Origin: Sulfurimonas sp.
GTDB lineage: Bacteria > Campylobacterota > Campylobacteria > Campylobacterales > Sulfurimonadaceae
Assembly: GCF_028714975.1 (NCBI RefSeq)
Contig: NZ_JAQTLH010000002.1
Span: 219,219-283,218 of the forward strand
Direction of reading: 5' to 3'
Length of the DNA: 64,000 nt
This document shows positions 1 through 10,356 of the stretch, piece by piece. Position 1 is the first letter of the stretch, and each line of letters opens with the position of its first letter. The notes under the pieces were generated by a model. That model made no database searches. It saw only the letters and a list, made by a program, of their open reading frames with translations, and was not told the origin of the DNA. The translations under genes and the position numbers were made by a program.

Positions 1-731
1 AGCGAGAGACTTGACATCTCTATCGCGTCATATATCCAGTATTTAACATCAGGGTGGACATCAAACAGATCTACGATTTGTCTTGTATCTTTTATATTTT
101 CGTTTGACTCTACCTTGTATGATAGTTTTTTTGTATCGCCGTAAGCTAATAAATTGAGTTTTGTATCATTATGTATAGTTATGTTTAATGTCGTTGTGAA
201 TTTTAACTTCTCTTTTATATCAAAGGAAATATTTCCATCAATAGTTACATCTTTTTTAATTGCTTTTAGCTCATCAATTTTTAGAGTAAGCAGACCTTTC
301 TCCAAAAGAAGCGAACTGTTTAAGATAAAATCCGGCGAAGATATATGTAAAAGCCCTTTCTCGTCGTCCGTGTACCGAATTACACAATCCGTATCGTTTA
401 GTGACATTTTCTCAATGATTATTTCTTTAAACCAAACCGTAAAGGGGAGCGTACTATTTATTATTTTAATGATTTTTTCGTACTCTATCTCAGAATCATC
501 TCTCTTTTTTTCTTTTGCAAAATGAAGTTCTTTAGCAACTACGCTTATTTTTTCATCCCATTTAATGTATAATTTCTCAACTTTAACATTTTGAAATGAT
601 ATATTGTCTATATATATTCCGTTTTGTAAAAGTATAAATGATGCAAAGAGTATTAAAAATATGAAAGAAAAAATACTGACGAGTATAAATTGGATTTTTG
701 ATATTGCACTAATAATTATGTTGTCGTTCAT
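1..731 (-). CDS. AsmA/DUF3971-like envelope protein, N-terminal part (runs off the left edge)
   Basis: An open frame on the minus strand runs from an ATG at 731, which follows an in-frame TAG, to the window edge, at least 243 codons. Residues about 13-33 form one hydrophobic segment suited to a signal anchor. The rest is beta-rich and repetitive (alternating polar and hydrophobic residues, many Lys/Asp), as in AsmA-like or DUF3971 proteins involved in envelope lipid transport. I recall a DUF3971 gene divergent from an mltG gene next to icd in Campylobacter, which supports the assignment. No other in-frame start exists downstream before the hydrophobic segment, so its 5' end overlaps mltG. Function is inferred from family and position only. 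Confidence 0.55.
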   Translation of the reverse strand, partial: MNDNIIISAISKIQFILVSIFSFIFLILFASFILLQNGIYIDNISFQNVKVEKLYIKWDEKISVVAKELHFAKEKKRDDSEIEYEKIIKIINSTLPFTVWFKEIIIEKMSLNDTDCVIRYTDDEKGLLHISSPDFILNSSLLLEKGLLTLKIDELKAIKKDVTIDGNISFDIKEKLKFTTTLNITIHNDTKLNLLAYGDTKKLSYKVESNENIKDTRQIVDLFDVHPDVKYWIYDAIEMSSLS

Positions 732-1605
732 CTACTACCTAAATAAGCCTATTGATTCCCCCAAGATTATATATATTTCCAAAGGTTCTATTAGTAAGAT
801 TATAACACAAATGCAAAATAATAATTATGATGTAAGTAAAATTGATGCGCTATTATTGAGAGTAATCGGCTCTCCTCAAAGCGGATGGATAAATATTGGG
901 TCTACTTGTAACACAAGAGGAGATTTTTTATACAAGCTTGTAACTGCAAAAGCGGCTTTGCAAAATATTACATTAATACCCGGTGAGACAACTTATATAT
1001 TTTTAGATCAGTTGGCAGAGGAGCTTAAGTTAAACAGAAATATACTTCAGAGCGAATATGAGCTACAGTCACAATACCCTGAAGGTGTGTTTGTTCCTGA
1101 TACATACAGTATACCGATTGGTATAAGTGAGAAGCTAGTCATTAAAATTTTATTAAACGAATCATTATCAAATATGAAAAAATTATCAATGAAAGCTTTT
1201 GGAATATACAATGAGAAAAAATGGTTACAAATCGTAACAATCGCGTCTATTATTCAAAAGGAATCTGCAAATATAGAAGAGATGCCGCTTGTGAGTTCTG
1301 TTATTTATAACAGACTTAAACTAGGTATGAAACTTCAGATGGACGGAACTCTAAATTATGGCAAATATTCACACATTAAAGTCACTTCAACAAGGATAAA
1401 AGAGGACACTTCAATCTATAATACATACCTGCACAGCGGTATTCCTGAGTTTCCGGTATGCAATGTAAGTATTGAAGCGATAAAGGCTGCAATATTTCCG
1501 GCAAATACAGATTATCTCTATTTTGTAAAATCAAAGAACGGAACGCATGAATTTACGCGTAACTATTCTACACATTTAACCAATATAATGCGTGCTACCA
1601 AATGA
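661..1605 (+). CDS. mltG: Endolytic murein transglycosylase MltG (YceG-like)
   Basis: MltG cleaves nascent glycan strands at the inner membrane and helps set strand length. The protein has one N-terminal membrane segment (about residues 8-27) and then a YceG domain. The family core is visible: a QKES box containing the expected catalytic Glu, an IYNRLKLGMKLQMDGTLNYG block, YNTYLHSGIPEFP, and a C-terminal YLYFVKSKNGTHEF. The ATG at 661 is preferred because it gives a short basic N-terminus ahead of the membrane segment; an upstream start at 604 would add residues with no family support. The start overlaps by 71 bp the divergent gene starting at 731. An ATG at 718 would shorten the overlap but cut the membrane segment. 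Confidence 0.85.
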   Translation: MKEKILTSINWIFDIALIIMLSFIYYLNKPIDSPKIIYISKGSISKIITQMQNNNYDVSKIDALLLRVIGSPQSGWINIGSTCNTRGDFLYKLVTAKAALQNITLIPGETTYIFLDQLAEELKLNRNILQSEYELQSQYPEGVFVPDTYSIPIGISEKLVIKILLNESLSNMKKLSMKAFGIYNEKKWLQIVTIASIIQKESANIEEMPLVSSVIYNRLKLGMKLQMDGTLNYGKYSHIKVTSTRIKEDTSIYNTYLHSGIPEFPVCNVSIEAIKAAIFPANTDYLYFVKSKNGTHEFTRNYSTHLTNIMRATK

Positions 1606-1742
1606 AACATATTTAAAATAAAACTAGATAGTTGAGTAATCTAATCACATATTGTTTGTCTTAAGTGGTAAGATACACCTTGTAAGTTTTTATCAAAGTG
1701 TACTCTTTGAGTAAAAAACAAAATATTAACCAAGGATGAAAG

Positions 1743-3944
1743 ATGTCAAAAATTATTTGGTCAAAAATAGATGAAGCACCGGCTTTAGCAACATATTCGC
1801 TTTTACCGATAGTAAAAGCTTTTACAAAAAACGCAGGCGTAGATGTAGAGTTGAGTGACATATCACTTTCAGGCAGAGTTATTGCTACATTTTCTGATGT
1901 ATTAAAACCGGAGCAAAAACAAAATGATGCTCTTGGCGAACTTGGTGAAATGGTACAAGACCCAGAGTGTAATATTATAAAACTACCAAATATTTCAGCT
2001 TCGATTCCACAGCTAAAAGCTTGTATCGCTGAACTTAAATCTCAGGGATATGATCTTCCTGAATATCCAGAAGATGCTAAAACCGATGAAGAAAAAGCGA
2101 TTAAGGAGAAATATTCTACTTGTTTAGGAAGTGCTGTTAATCCGGTTCTTCGTGAGGGAAATTCAGATAGAAGAGCTGCTGCTGCGGTTAAAAACTTTGC
2201 TAAGAAAAATCCGCATAAGTTAAGAGCATTTAGTGAAAACTCAAAAGCTTATGTTTCTCATATGTCAAGCAATGATTTTTATGAAAATGAGCAATCAGTT
2301 ATCAAAAGCGGTAACTCAAAAGTTATGATTAACTTAAACGGTAAATGTTTAAAAGAGATAAATGCAGTAGATAGCGAAATCTTAGACGGTACATTTATGT
2401 CGGCAAAAGCTCTTAGAGCATTTTTTCAAGAGACATTAGATGAAGCAAAAGCTAAAGATGTTCTTTGGTCATTGCACCTAAAAGCAACTATGATGAAAAT
2501 CTCTGACCCTATTATGTTCGGTCATGCTGTTGAAGTGTTTTTCAAAGATGTTTTCGCAAAATATGCAGCGGAGCTTAAAGAGATTGGTTACAGCTCAACT
2601 TTAGGTTTAGGTGATTTGTACAAAAAACTTACAAAATTACCAGAAGCAAAAAGAGTAGAGATTGAAGCGGCTATCATGGCAACTTACAAAACTCAGCCGA
2701 ATATGGCGATGGTTGATTCGGACAAAGGTATTACAAATCTACACGCTTCAAACGACATTATCATCGATGCTTCTATGCCGGTTGTAGTTCGTGACGGCGG
2801 AAAAATGTGGAATGCCGAGGGTAAAGTTCAAGAGTGTGTTTCTGTAATTCCGGATAGAACTTATGCAACTTTTTATGAAGAGATAGTTAATGATTGTGTT
2901 AAAAACGGTCAATTTGATGTAACAACTATGGGTAATGTTGCAAATGTCGGTTTAATGGCGCAAAAAGCAGAAGAGTACGGTTCTCACCCTACAACTTTTG
3001 AGATTTCAGAAGATGGTATCGTTGAAGTTGTTGACGCAGACGGCACAGTTTTAATGAGCCACAATGTAGAAAAAGGCGATATTTGGAGAATGAGCAGAGC
3101 TAAAGATGCTGCTATTAAAGACTGGATAAAACTTTCTCATGAGAGAGGTGTTTTAACAGGAAGTCCGGTTATTTTCTGGCTAGATACATTTAGACCGCAT
3201 GATGCAAATCTAATCAAAAAACTAATGGATTATTTACCTGCTCATTTGGCAAAAACTCCGATTGAATATGAGATTTTAGCTCCAAAACAAGCTATGAGAT
3301 ATAGTTTGAGAAGAGTTAGAGCAGGGCTTGATACTATTTCTGCAACAGGAAATGTTTTAAGAGACTATTTAACAGACCTTTTCCCAATCTTAGAGCTTGG
3401 AACTTCTGCAAAAATGTTATCAATCGTTCCACTTCTATCAGGTGGCGGTGTATTTGAAACAGGTGCAGGCGGATCGGCTCCAAAACATGTTGAGCAGTTT
3501 GTTAACGAAGGACACTTAAGATGGGATTCTTTAGGAGAGTTCTTAGCACTTGCAGAGTCACTAAGATTTATTGCTCAAAAACATAACTCAAAAGAGTTAG
3601 AAGCTGTAACAGAAGCTCTTGATGTTGCAAACGCAGGTTATTTGGATAATAATAAAGCGCCTGGAAGAAGTGCAGGAGAGCCTGACAATAAAGCTTCTCA
3701 CTTCTTTGTAGCACAGTATTGGGCAGAGGCTCTGGCAAACCAAACTAAAGCACCGGCTCTTGCGGCTAAATTTGCTCCTGTAGCAAAAGCGCTTAAAGAG
3801 AATGAAGCTAAGATTATGGAAGAGTTAATGGCTGTTGAGGGTAAAGCTCAAGATATCGGCGGATACTATAGACCGGATGATTTAAAAGCTGACAAAGCGA
3901 TGAGACCGTCTGCAACGCTTAATACAATTATTGATAGCATTTAA
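1743..3944 (+). CDS. icd: Monomeric NADP-dependent isocitrate dehydrogenase
   Basis: This enzyme interconverts isocitrate and 2-oxoglutarate plus CO2 with NADP(H). In reductive-TCA autotrophs it can run in the carboxylating direction. At 733 residues it matches the monomeric IDH-II family (about 740), not the 400-residue dimeric type. The N-terminus (SKIIWSKIDEAPALATYSLL) and the Gly-rich block around residues 565-585 (LSGGGVFETGAGGSAPKH) are typical. An AAGGA Shine-Dalgarno lies at 1732-1736. It opens the central-carbon run and ends at a strong terminator at 3954, so it is probably its own transcription unit ahead of mdh-fumC. Confidence 0.96.
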   Translation: MSKIIWSKIDEAPALATYSLLPIVKAFTKNAGVDVELSDISLSGRVIATFSDVLKPEQKQNDALGELGEMVQDPECNIIKLPNISASIPQLKACIAELKSQGYDLPEYPEDAKTDEEKAIKEKYSTCLGSAVNPVLREGNSDRRAAAAVKNFAKKNPHKLRAFSENSKAYVSHMSSNDFYENEQSVIKSGNSKVMINLNGKCLKEINAVDSEILDGTFMSAKALRAFFQETLDEAKAKDVLWSLHLKATMMKISDPIMFGHAVEVFFKDVFAKYAAELKEIGYSSTLGLGDLYKKLTKLPEAKRVEIEAAIMATYKTQPNMAMVDSDKGITNLHASNDIIIDASMPVVVRDGGKMWNAEGKVQECVSVIPDRTYATFYEEIVNDCVKNGQFDVTTMGNVANVGLMAQKAEEYGSHPTTFEISEDGIVEVVDADGTVLMSHNVEKGDIWRMSRAKDAAIKDWIKLSHERGVLTGSPVIFWLDTFRPHDANLIKKLMDYLPAHLAKTPIEYEILAPKQAMRYSLRRVRAGLDTISATGNVLRDYLTDLFPILELGTSAKMLSIVPLLSGGGVFETGAGGSAPKHVEQFVNEGHLRWDSLGEFLALAESLRFIAQKHNSKELEAVTEALDVANAGYLDNNKAPGRSAGEPDNKASHFFVAQYWAEALANQTKAPALAAKFAPVAKALKENEAKIMEELMAVEGKAQDIGGYYRPDDLKADKAMRPSATLNTIIDSI

Positions 3945-3953
3945 TATCATTAG

Positions 3954-3987
3954 ATAGACAGAGAAAAAAAGCTCTGTCTATTTTTTT
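3954..3987 (+). terminator. Rho-independent terminator after icd
   Basis: A perfect 10-bp inverted repeat (3954-3963 and 3972-3981, 5' arm ATAGACAGAG) with an 8-nt loop is followed by a run of seven T. It lies 10 bp past the icd stop. Confidence 0.9.
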
Positions 3988-4137
3988 CTTTTTTTTATGA
4001 AACTGTTTAGTTTTATAAAAAAGGCAAAAAAATGTCTTTACGCGTAGTGTTTTAGAAATATACTAAACTCATTTGTGATAGCATATGTTTTAAGTGTATT
4101 TGAGTGATGCATTACAATTTTATCTCAAGGAGTCTAT

Positions 4138-5097
4138 ATGAATCAAGGAAAAAGAGTAGGAATAGTAGGTGCCGGAAATGTAGGCGCAACGGTAGCATAC
4201 TCTTTAGCAATGCTTGGTTCTTGTCATGAAATAATTCTTCGTGATAACAAGATTGATGTTGCTAAAGGTAAAGCGCTTGATATGAGTCAGGCTGCTGCAG
4301 CTGTTAGAAGTCATACGGTAGTTAGTGTGGCTGAGGATATGTCAGATTTAACTAATTGTGATGTTGTGGTTGTAACTGCAGGAAGTCCGAGACTTCCGGG
4401 TATGAGTCGTGATGATCTGCTTATGATTAACGCAAAGATTACAAAAGAAGTTATAGAAGGTATCGCGAAATACTCTCCTGATGCAATTATAATTATGGTC
4501 TCAAATCCGTTAGATGCTATGACGTATGTGGCACTTAGAGAGAGCGGTTTTGAGAGAAGCCGCATTATCGGGATGGCAGGGGTATTAGATAGTGCTAGAA
4601 TGGCTAGTTTTATTCAAGAAAAACTTGGCTACGGCGGCGGTCAAATTCGTGCTTCGGTTATGGGAGGACATGGTGATGATATGGTTCCGCTTCCGCGCTA
4701 TTCGACTGTTGCAGGTGTTCCTTTAACAAATCTTTTAACTGCTAATGAAATTGATGAAATTGTTATGCGTACAAGAAACGGCGGAGCAGAGATTGTAGGA
4801 CATCTTAAAACAGGTTCGGCATATTATGCACCTGCAAGATCTACGACTATAATGGTTGAAGCGATACTTAAAGATACGAAACAGATTCATCCGTGCGCGG
4901 TTTTTTTAGAAGGTGAGTACGGTCACTCTGATGTGGTTTCAGGCGTACCGGTTATGCTAGGCGCAAACGGAGCAGAAAAGATTATAGAAATATCTCTTGA
5001 CGAATCTGAAAAGAAGATGTTTGAAGGCTCTTGTAACTCTGTTAGAGCTTTAATTGACACGCTAAATAAAAATAATTTTTTTGATAAAGGAGAGTGA
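4138..5097 (+). CDS. mdh: Malate dehydrogenase
   Basis: It interconverts malate and oxaloacetate with NAD(H). The nucleotide-binding [10 protein letters not shown] motif is at residues 11-20. Substrate Arg residues are R85, R91 and R154 and the catalytic pair is D151/H178 ([11 protein letters not shown]). R85 in the mobile loop marks malate rather than lactate specificity. Length 319 is typical of LDH-like MDH. A Shine-Dalgarno (AAGGAG) lies 8 bp before the ATG. The 3' end contains the Shine-Dalgarno of fumC, so the two genes form an operon, consecutive steps in the TCA or reductive TCA cycle. Confidence 0.95.
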   Translation: MNQGKRVGIVGAGNVGATVAYSLAMLGSCHEIILRDNKIDVAKGKALDMSQAAAAVRSHTVVSVAEDMSDLTNCDVVVVTAGSPRLPGMSRDDLLMINAKITKEVIEGIAKYSPDAIIIMVSNPLDAMTYVALRESGFERSRIIGMAGVLDSARMASFIQEKLGYGGGQIRASVMGGHGDDMVPLPRYSTVAGVPLTNLLTANEIDEIVMRTRNGGAEIVGHLKTGSAYYAPARSTTIMVEAILKDTKQIHPCAVFLEGEYGHSDVVSGVPVMLGANGAEKIIEISLDESEKKMFEGSCNSVRALIDTLNKNNFFDKGE

Positions 5098-5098
5098 G

Positions 5099-6490
5099 TT
5101 GCGTACGCGTATAGAAAAAGATACAATGGGTGAGATTGCAGTTCCGTTTGATGCTTATTGGGCTGCTCAAACTCAAAGATCAATAGAGAATTTTGCAATC
5201 GGTGAAGAGAAAATGCCATACGAGATAACAAGAGCATTTTCATATCTCAAAAAAGCAGTTGCTATCGTAAACAAGGATTTAGGCAAACTAGATGCTAAAA
5301 AAGCAGATGCTATCGCACAGGCTTGTGATGATATGCTATCTGGAAAACTAGATGGCGAATACCCTCTTGTTGTCTGGCAAACAGGTTCGGGCACGCAATC
5401 AAATATGAACAACAATGAAGTTCTGGCAAATCGTGCTACCGAGATTCTCGGCGGTGATTTTAGAGTAGAGAAGTTAATTCATGCAAATGATGATGTAAAT
5501 AAATCTCAAAGCTCAAACGACACATATCCGACGGCTCTTCATGTAGCGGCAGTTATTGCGGTAGAGACTCGTGTTTTGCCTGCTATTGCTAAACTTAAAG
5601 CAACGCTGATTGAGAAGTCACAAAAGTTCGACCATATCGTTAAAATCGGACGAACGCACCTGCAAGATGCTACACCTTTAACTCTTGGTCAAGAGATTAG
5701 CGGCTGGGTTGAGATGCTAAACAAATGTGAAAAAATGGCAAAAGATTCTCTTGAAGCCGTTCGTGAGCTTGCACTCGGCGGAACTGCGGTTGGAACGGGA
5801 CTTAATGCCCATCCTGAGCTTGGAGAGAGAGTAGCTTGTAAACTAACAGAGCTTACGGGACATGATTTTGTAACTGCACCGAATAAGTTTCATGCGCTAA
5901 CTTCTCATGATGCTTTAGTTTATGCACACGGTGCTCTAAAAGCACTCTCGGCAGATATGATGAAGATAGCAAACGATGTTCGCTGGTTGGCTTCTGGTCC
6001 TAGATGTGGAATAGGTGAGATTACTATCCCTGAAAATGAGCCGGGCTCTTCAATTATGCCTGGTAAAGTAAACCCAACGCAATCTGAAGCAGTAACTATG
6101 GTTACATGTCAAGTTATGGGGAATGACACGACAATCGGTTTTGCGGCAAGTCAGGGAAATTTTCAACTAAATGTATTTAAACCTGTAATTGCGTACAACT
6201 TTTTACAATCATGTCGTTTGCTAGCAGATTCTATTGTTTCATTTAATGATAATTGTGCTGTCGGAATAGAGCCGGTTGAAGACAAAATAGATTTTTATCT
6301 AAACAATTCACTTATGCTTGTGACTGCACTTAACCCTTATATAGGTTATGAAAATGCGGCAAAAATAGCAAAAACTGCGCATAAAAACGGTTCAACTCTA
6401 AAGGAAACAGCGATAGAACTTGGTCTGCTGAGTGCCGAAGAGTTTGATAAATATGTAATACCACAAGATATGATCTCGCCAAAAGCATAA
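5099..6490 (+). CDS. fumC: Class II fumarate hydratase
   Basis: This oxygen-stable fumarase interconverts fumarate and malate. The N-terminus [14 protein letters not shown] and the lyase signature [11 protein letters not shown] (about residues 315-325) identify the fumarase/aspartase superfamily; [14 protein letters not shown] is also diagnostic. I take the TTG at 5099 as the start because a strong AAAGGAG sits at 5086-5092, six bases upstream. The in-frame TTG at 5081 would lie before this ribosome site and add six atypical residues. It begins 1 bp after the mdh stop, so translation is probably coupled. The length is 463 residues, normal for FumC. Confidence 0.94.
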   Translation: MRTRIEKDTMGEIAVPFDAYWAAQTQRSIENFAIGEEKMPYEITRAFSYLKKAVAIVNKDLGKLDAKKADAIAQACDDMLSGKLDGEYPLVVWQTGSGTQSNMNNNEVLANRATEILGGDFRVEKLIHANDDVNKSQSSNDTYPTALHVAAVIAVETRVLPAIAKLKATLIEKSQKFDHIVKIGRTHLQDATPLTLGQEISGWVEMLNKCEKMAKDSLEAVRELALGGTAVGTGLNAHPELGERVACKLTELTGHDFVTAPNKFHALTSHDALVYAHGALKALSADMMKIANDVRWLASGPRCGIGEITIPENEPGSSIMPGKVNPTQSEAVTMVTCQVMGNDTTIGFAASQGNFQLNVFKPVIAYNFLQSCRLLADSIVSFNDNCAVGIEPVEDKIDFYLNNSLMLVTALNPYIGYENAAKIAKTAHKNGSTLKETAIELGLLSAEEFDKYVIPQDMISPKA

Positions 6491-6504
6491 AATAAGTTCT
6501 CTGC

Positions 6505-6598
6505 CTCGTAAGAGGCTGGCTTTTCTAAAGAAACTTCGTTTTGTGCCACAGCGGCAAGCGTAGTAAAATGGGCTTTGCTCATTTTGCGTGTAATTAAA
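6505..6598. repeat. Degenerate interspersed intergenic repeat, copy A
   Basis: The fumC-sucC gap holds a block (about 6530-6590) containing GTGCCACAGCGGCAAGCGTAG. It aligns at roughly 75 percent by eye with 29906-29956. The two copies are 23 kb apart between unrelated genes and have no clear coding role. Nothing resembling a transposase is present. Confidence 0.5.
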
Positions 6599-6619
6599 TT
6601 AAAAAAAAGGAAAAATTGA

Positions 6620-7795
6620 ATGAATATACATGAATATCAAGCAAAGCAAATTTTTGCTAAGTACGGTGTACCGACACCAAAAGGTCTGATGGCTGAGAGT
6701 GTAGAGCAGGCAGTTGAAAATGCGAAAGTATTAGGCGGTCCTATCTGGGTTGTTAAAGCTCAAATCCATGCAGGCGGTCGTGGACTAGGCGGTGGTGTTA
6801 AACTTGCTCGCTCAATTGAAGAAGTTGAAAAACTTTCTCGTGAAATTCTTGGAATGACTTTGGTTACTCACCAAACAGGACCAGAGGGTAAACTTGTTCA
6901 AAAACTCTACATCGAAGACGGTGCAGACATCAAAGATGAGTTGTATCTTGGTGTTGTTCTTGACCGCGCAAAAGAGATGCCTGTAATCATGGCTTCTACA
7001 GAGGGCGGTATGGCAATAGAAGATGTTGCACATGACACTCCTGAGAAGATTATCAAAATCGCAGTAGATCCTGCTATCGGTTTTCAAGGTTTTCATGGAA
7101 GAGAGCTTGTTTTTGGTTTAGGTATAACTGACCCAAATGAGCAAAAAAAACTTATAAGCTTTGCTTCAAAACTATATAAATTATATATGGAAAATGATGC
7201 GGAGATGATAGAGATTAACCCTCTTGTAAAAACTGGAAGCGGTGAATTTTTAGCGCTTGACGGAAAAATGGGATTTGATGATTCTGCACTCGGTCGTCAT
7301 CCTGACATCGAAGCGATGAGAGATATAAGCGAAGAGGATGCTGACGAGAGAGAAGCAGGAGAATACGGACTTAGCTATGTATCGCTTGATGGTGAAATCG
7401 GTTGTATGGTAAACGGAGCAGGGCTTGCAATGGGTACTATGGATACAATCAACTATATGGGCGGAACTCCTGCAAACTTCCTTGATGTCGGCGGAAAAGC
7501 AAATGCTGAGACTGTTGCAAAAGGTTTTGAGATAATTCTTAAAAATCCTAAAGTAAAAGCAATATTTGTAAATATATTCGGTGGAATCGTAAGATGTGAC
7601 CGTATTGCAAACGGTATCTTAGAAGCTACAAAACTTGTAGATGTTCATGTACCTGTAATCGTGCGTCTTGACGGTACAAATGCGCCGGAAGCCGCAGAGA
7701 TTTTAAGAAATGCAAATATTGCAAATGTTATAGCAGCTACAGACTTGGCTGATGGTGCTGCAAAAGCAGTAGCAGCTGCAAAACAAGCTAAGTAA
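6620..7795 (+). CDS. sucC: Succinyl-CoA ligase, ADP-forming, beta subunit
   Basis: SucC carries the ATP-grasp nucleotide-binding domain and the succinate site of succinyl-CoA synthetase. The N-terminus [18 protein letters not shown] and the C-terminal [10 protein letters not shown] block are hallmark sequences. At 391 residues it has the family length. An AAGGA ribosome site precedes the ATG. It lies 11 bp upstream of sucD, with which it forms the alpha2-beta2 enzyme. In the reductive cycle it makes succinyl-CoA for the Oor reductase encoded just downstream. Confidence 0.97.
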   Translation: MNIHEYQAKQIFAKYGVPTPKGLMAESVEQAVENAKVLGGPIWVVKAQIHAGGRGLGGGVKLARSIEEVEKLSREILGMTLVTHQTGPEGKLVQKLYIEDGADIKDELYLGVVLDRAKEMPVIMASTEGGMAIEDVAHDTPEKIIKIAVDPAIGFQGFHGRELVFGLGITDPNEQKKLISFASKLYKLYMENDAEMIEINPLVKTGSGEFLALDGKMGFDDSALGRHPDIEAMRDISEEDADEREAGEYGLSYVSLDGEIGCMVNGAGLAMGTMDTINYMGGTPANFLDVGGKANAETVAKGFEIILKNPKVKAIFVNIFGGIVRCDRIANGILEATKLVDVHVPVIVRLDGTNAPEAAEILRNANIANVIAATDLADGAAKAVAAAKQAK

Positions 7796-7806
7796 GGAGG
7801 GGATTT

Positions 7807-8679
7807 ATGAGTATATTAGTAAATAAAGACACAAAAGTAATCGTTCAAGGTTTTACGGGAAAAGAGGGTTCTTTTCACGCTGAGCAGTGTTTGGCATACG
7901 GAACAAAGATAGTCGGCGGTGTTACGCCAAACAAGGGCGGAACTGAGCATTTAGGTCAACCTGTATTTAATACCGTAAAAGAGGCTGTACAAACTACAGG
8001 TGCAACCGTTTCTATGATATTTGTTCCGCCTGCATTCGTTGCAGATGCTGTTATGGAAGCTGCTGATGCAGGAATTGAACTTGCGGTTATCATTACTGAG
8101 GGTGCACCGGTAAGAGATATGCAGGCTGCTAAAGCTTATGCAGTTAAACACAATATGAAAACAATCGGACCAAACTGCCCGGGTATCATTACTGCAGAGG
8201 AGTGTAAAATCGGGATTATGCCGGGTATGATTTTCAAAAAAGGAAATGTAGGACTTATCTCAAAATCCGGAACTCTTACTTATGAGGGTGCCAACCAAGT
8301 TTGCAGAGAAGGTTTTGGTATTTCAACTGCTGTAGGTATCGGCGGCGACCCAATTATCGGTCTTTCATATAAACAACTTCTTCCGATGTTTGAGGCAGAC
8401 CCTGATACACACGCAATCGTTATGATTGGTGAAATCGGCGGAGATCTTGAGATCCAAGCGGCAGCATATATAAAAGAACATATTACAAAACCTGTTGTTG
8501 CTTTTATTGCAGGTCAAACTGCACCTAAAGGTAAAAGAATGGGTCATGCAGGGGCTATTATAAGCGGCGGGGCAGGGACTGCAGCTGAGAAAATGGCGGC
8601 GCTTGAAGCAGCCGGCGTAAAAGTTGTCGTGTCACCGTCTGAAATAGGTAAGGCTATAGCCGAAGTTTTAAAAAAGTAG
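7807..8679 (+). CDS. sucD: Succinyl-CoA ligase alpha subunit
   Basis: SucD binds CoA and carries the phosphorylated histidine. The Rossmann CoA-binding region begins at residues 8-25 ([19 protein letters not shown]). GPNCPGI is near residue 120 and the active-site His is H247 in MGHAGAII. An AAGGAGGGG ribosome site overlaps the end of sucC, consistent with coupled synthesis. The length of 290 is normal. Confidence 0.97.
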   Translation: MSILVNKDTKVIVQGFTGKEGSFHAEQCLAYGTKIVGGVTPNKGGTEHLGQPVFNTVKEAVQTTGATVSMIFVPPAFVADAVMEAADAGIELAVIITEGAPVRDMQAAKAYAVKHNMKTIGPNCPGIITAEECKIGIMPGMIFKKGNVGLISKSGTLTYEGANQVCREGFGISTAVGIGGDPIIGLSYKQLLPMFEADPDTHAIVMIGEIGGDLEIQAAAYIKEHITKPVVAFIAGQTAPKGKRMGHAGAIISGGAGTAAEKMAALEAAGVKVVVSPSEIGKAIAEVLKK

Positions 8680-8866
8680 ATTTTACTGTGTGTGAGCCTC
8701 AATAAGTAACATATTTGTTATTTATTAGGCGCCAATAGCACAATTTAGAGCGATATTAATAAAAATTAGTTAATCTGTTTGTGAAAAAGAGATTTGGCAT
8801 AGTGGATATTGTTACTTTTAGTAACTAGTAGTATTTTTTAACTTAAAATTAAAAATAGGAGAATAA
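8680..8866. other. Intergenic region between sucD and oorD
   Basis: This 187-bp gap has no convincing ORF. An imperfect palindrome (AATAAGTAACA with its near complement, about 8701-8726) may be a weak terminator for sucCD. The region just upstream of oorD is AT-rich and probably carries the oor promoter, with a GGAG ribosome site at 8857-8860. Confidence 0.4.
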
Positions 8867-9202
8867 ATGAGTAAGTTTAAAACTCAAAATCCAGGTAACC
8901 AACCTGTATGGGTTAACACAAACAACTGTAAAGCGTGTGATATCTGTGTTTCAGTATGTCCGGCCGGCGTACTTGGAATGATATATGATAACAGATCTAC
9001 GCTTGGTGCTATGATATCTGTTCAGCATCCGGAAGCTTGTATCGGTTGTATGGAATGTGAATTGTCATGTCCTGATTTTGCTATATACGTAGCGGATAAA
9101 AAAGATTTTAAATTTGCAAAACTAACTGACGAGTCAAAAGAGAGACAAGTAGCAGTTATTGCAAATAATTATATGTCACTTAGTGAAAAAGGAGTTAAAT
9201 AA
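8867..9202 (+). CDS. oorD: 2-oxoglutarate:acceptor oxidoreductase, delta (ferredoxin-like) subunit
   Basis: The small iron-sulfur subunit passes electrons between the TPP centre and the external acceptor, ferredoxin or flavodoxin. Two 4Fe-4S binding motifs are plain: C21-x2-C24-x2-C27-x3-C31 and C58-x2-C61-x2-C64-x3-C68. The length of 111 residues matches OorD of Campylobacter and Helicobacter. It overlaps oorA by 1 bp (TAATG) and heads the oorDABC operon. Confidence 0.95.
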   Translation: MSKFKTQNPGNQPVWVNTNNCKACDICVSVCPAGVLGMIYDNRSTLGAMISVQHPEACIGCMECELSCPDFAIYVADKKDFKFAKLTDESKERQVAVIANNYMSLSEKGVK

Positions 9203-10356
9203 TGGCAAGAGAAGTAATCGGAAACGGTAATGAACTAGCTGCAGAAGCTGCTATTGATGCCGGTGCTAGATTTTTTAGTGGTTATCCAATCACTCCATCA
9301 TCTGAAGTAATGCACGTTGCATCTGACCTTTTACCTGAGGTTGGCGGAAAATTTATTCAAATGGAAGATGAAATAGCGGGTATCTGTGCTGCACTCGGTG
9401 CTTCAATGAGCGGCGTAAAATCTTTTACTGCAACTTCAGGACCGGGAATCTCACTTAAAGCTGAACAAATCGGTTTAGGTTTTATTGCAGAGATTCCTTT
9501 GGTTATCGTAAATGTTATGCGTGGGGGTCCATCAACCGGTCTTCCGACTCGTGTTTCTCAAGCAGATATCGGTCAAGCGCAGTATCCGACCCATGGGGAC
9601 TATGCTTCTATTACTTTATGTGCAGGTAGTTTAACTGAGTGTTATACACAAACTGTTCGTGCATTTAACTTAGCTGAAAAATATATGACTCCGGTATTTA
9701 TACTTTTAGATGAAACAATCGGTCATATGCATGGTAAAGCTGTACTTCCTGATCTTGAAGAAGTTAAAGCTAGCATAGTTAATCGTGCAACTTTTGACGG
9801 TGCGCCGGCAGATTATAAACCGTATGATGTCCCTATGAATAAGCCGGCTGTATTAAACCCTATGTTCAAAGGTTACAAGTACCACATTACAGGACTTCAC
9901 CATGGACACGAAGGTTTCCCGACAGAAGATGCTGTTCAATGTGAGTTTAATATTGAGCGTTTAGTTGGTAAAATCAACACGGTAGCTGCAGAAAATGACG
10001 GTCTTGATGATTTACCTGATTATGAAGAGTATATGTTAGATGATGCGGAAGTTTGTATTATAGCTTACGGCTCAATCGGACTTGGAGCTTATGAAGCAGT
10101 AAATAAACTTCGTGAACAAGGTGTAAAAGCCGGTATGTTTAGACCTATACTACTTTGGCCGTCACCTGCAAAAAGAATTGCTGAAATCGGTGCAAAATTT
10201 AAAGATAAAATCTTTATTACAGAGCTTAATATGGGTCAGTACTCTAAAGAGATTGAAAGAGTTATCAAAAGAAATGATTTTACTACACTATTAAAAGCAA
10301 ACGGTCGCCCTATAGCACCTGCTGAGATGGTAGCAAAAGTTAAGGAGATGATGTAA
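9202..10356 (+). CDS. oorA: 2-oxoglutarate:acceptor oxidoreductase, alpha subunit
   Basis: This subunit holds the pyrimidine-binding and transketolase C-terminal-like domains of the 2-oxoacid:ferredoxin oxidoreductase. The N-terminus EVIGNGNELAAEAAIDAGARFFSGYPITPSSE (quoted in two parts: EVIGNGNELAAEAAIDAG, then FFSGYPITPSSE) and the block around residues 100-115 (RGGPSTGLPTRVSQ) are characteristic of KorA/OorA. The length of 384 is normal. It overlaps oorD and oorB by 1 bp each, so stoichiometric translation is likely. With OorB it carboxylates succinyl-CoA reductively or decarboxylates 2-oxoglutarate. Confidence 0.95.
   Translation: MAREVIGNGNELAAEAAIDAGARFFSGYPITPSSEVMHVASDLLPEVGGKFIQMEDEIAGICAALGASMSGVKSFTATSGPGISLKAEQIGLGFIAEIPLVIVNVMRGGPSTGLPTRVSQADIGQAQYPTHGDYASITLCAGSLTECYTQTVRAFNLAEKYMTPVFILLDETIGHMHGKAVLPDLEEVKASIVNRATFDGAPADYKPYDVPMNKPAVLNPMFKGYKYHITGLHHGHEGFPTEDAVQCEFNIERLVGKINTVAAENDGLDDLPDYEEYMLDDAEVCIIAYGSIGLGAYEAVNKLREQGVKAGMFRPILLWPSPAKRIAEIGAKFKDKIFITELNMGQYSKEIERVIKRNDFTTLLKANGRPIAPAEMVAKVKEMM

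Noticed and set aside
154..525. Plus-strand frame of 123 codons
   Set aside because: It is antisense to the minus-strand DUF3971-like gene, has Ser/Phe-rich shadow composition and no ribosome site.
6346..6582. Minus-strand frame over the fumC end and repeat A
   Set aside because: It is antisense to fumC and produced by the interspersed repeat.
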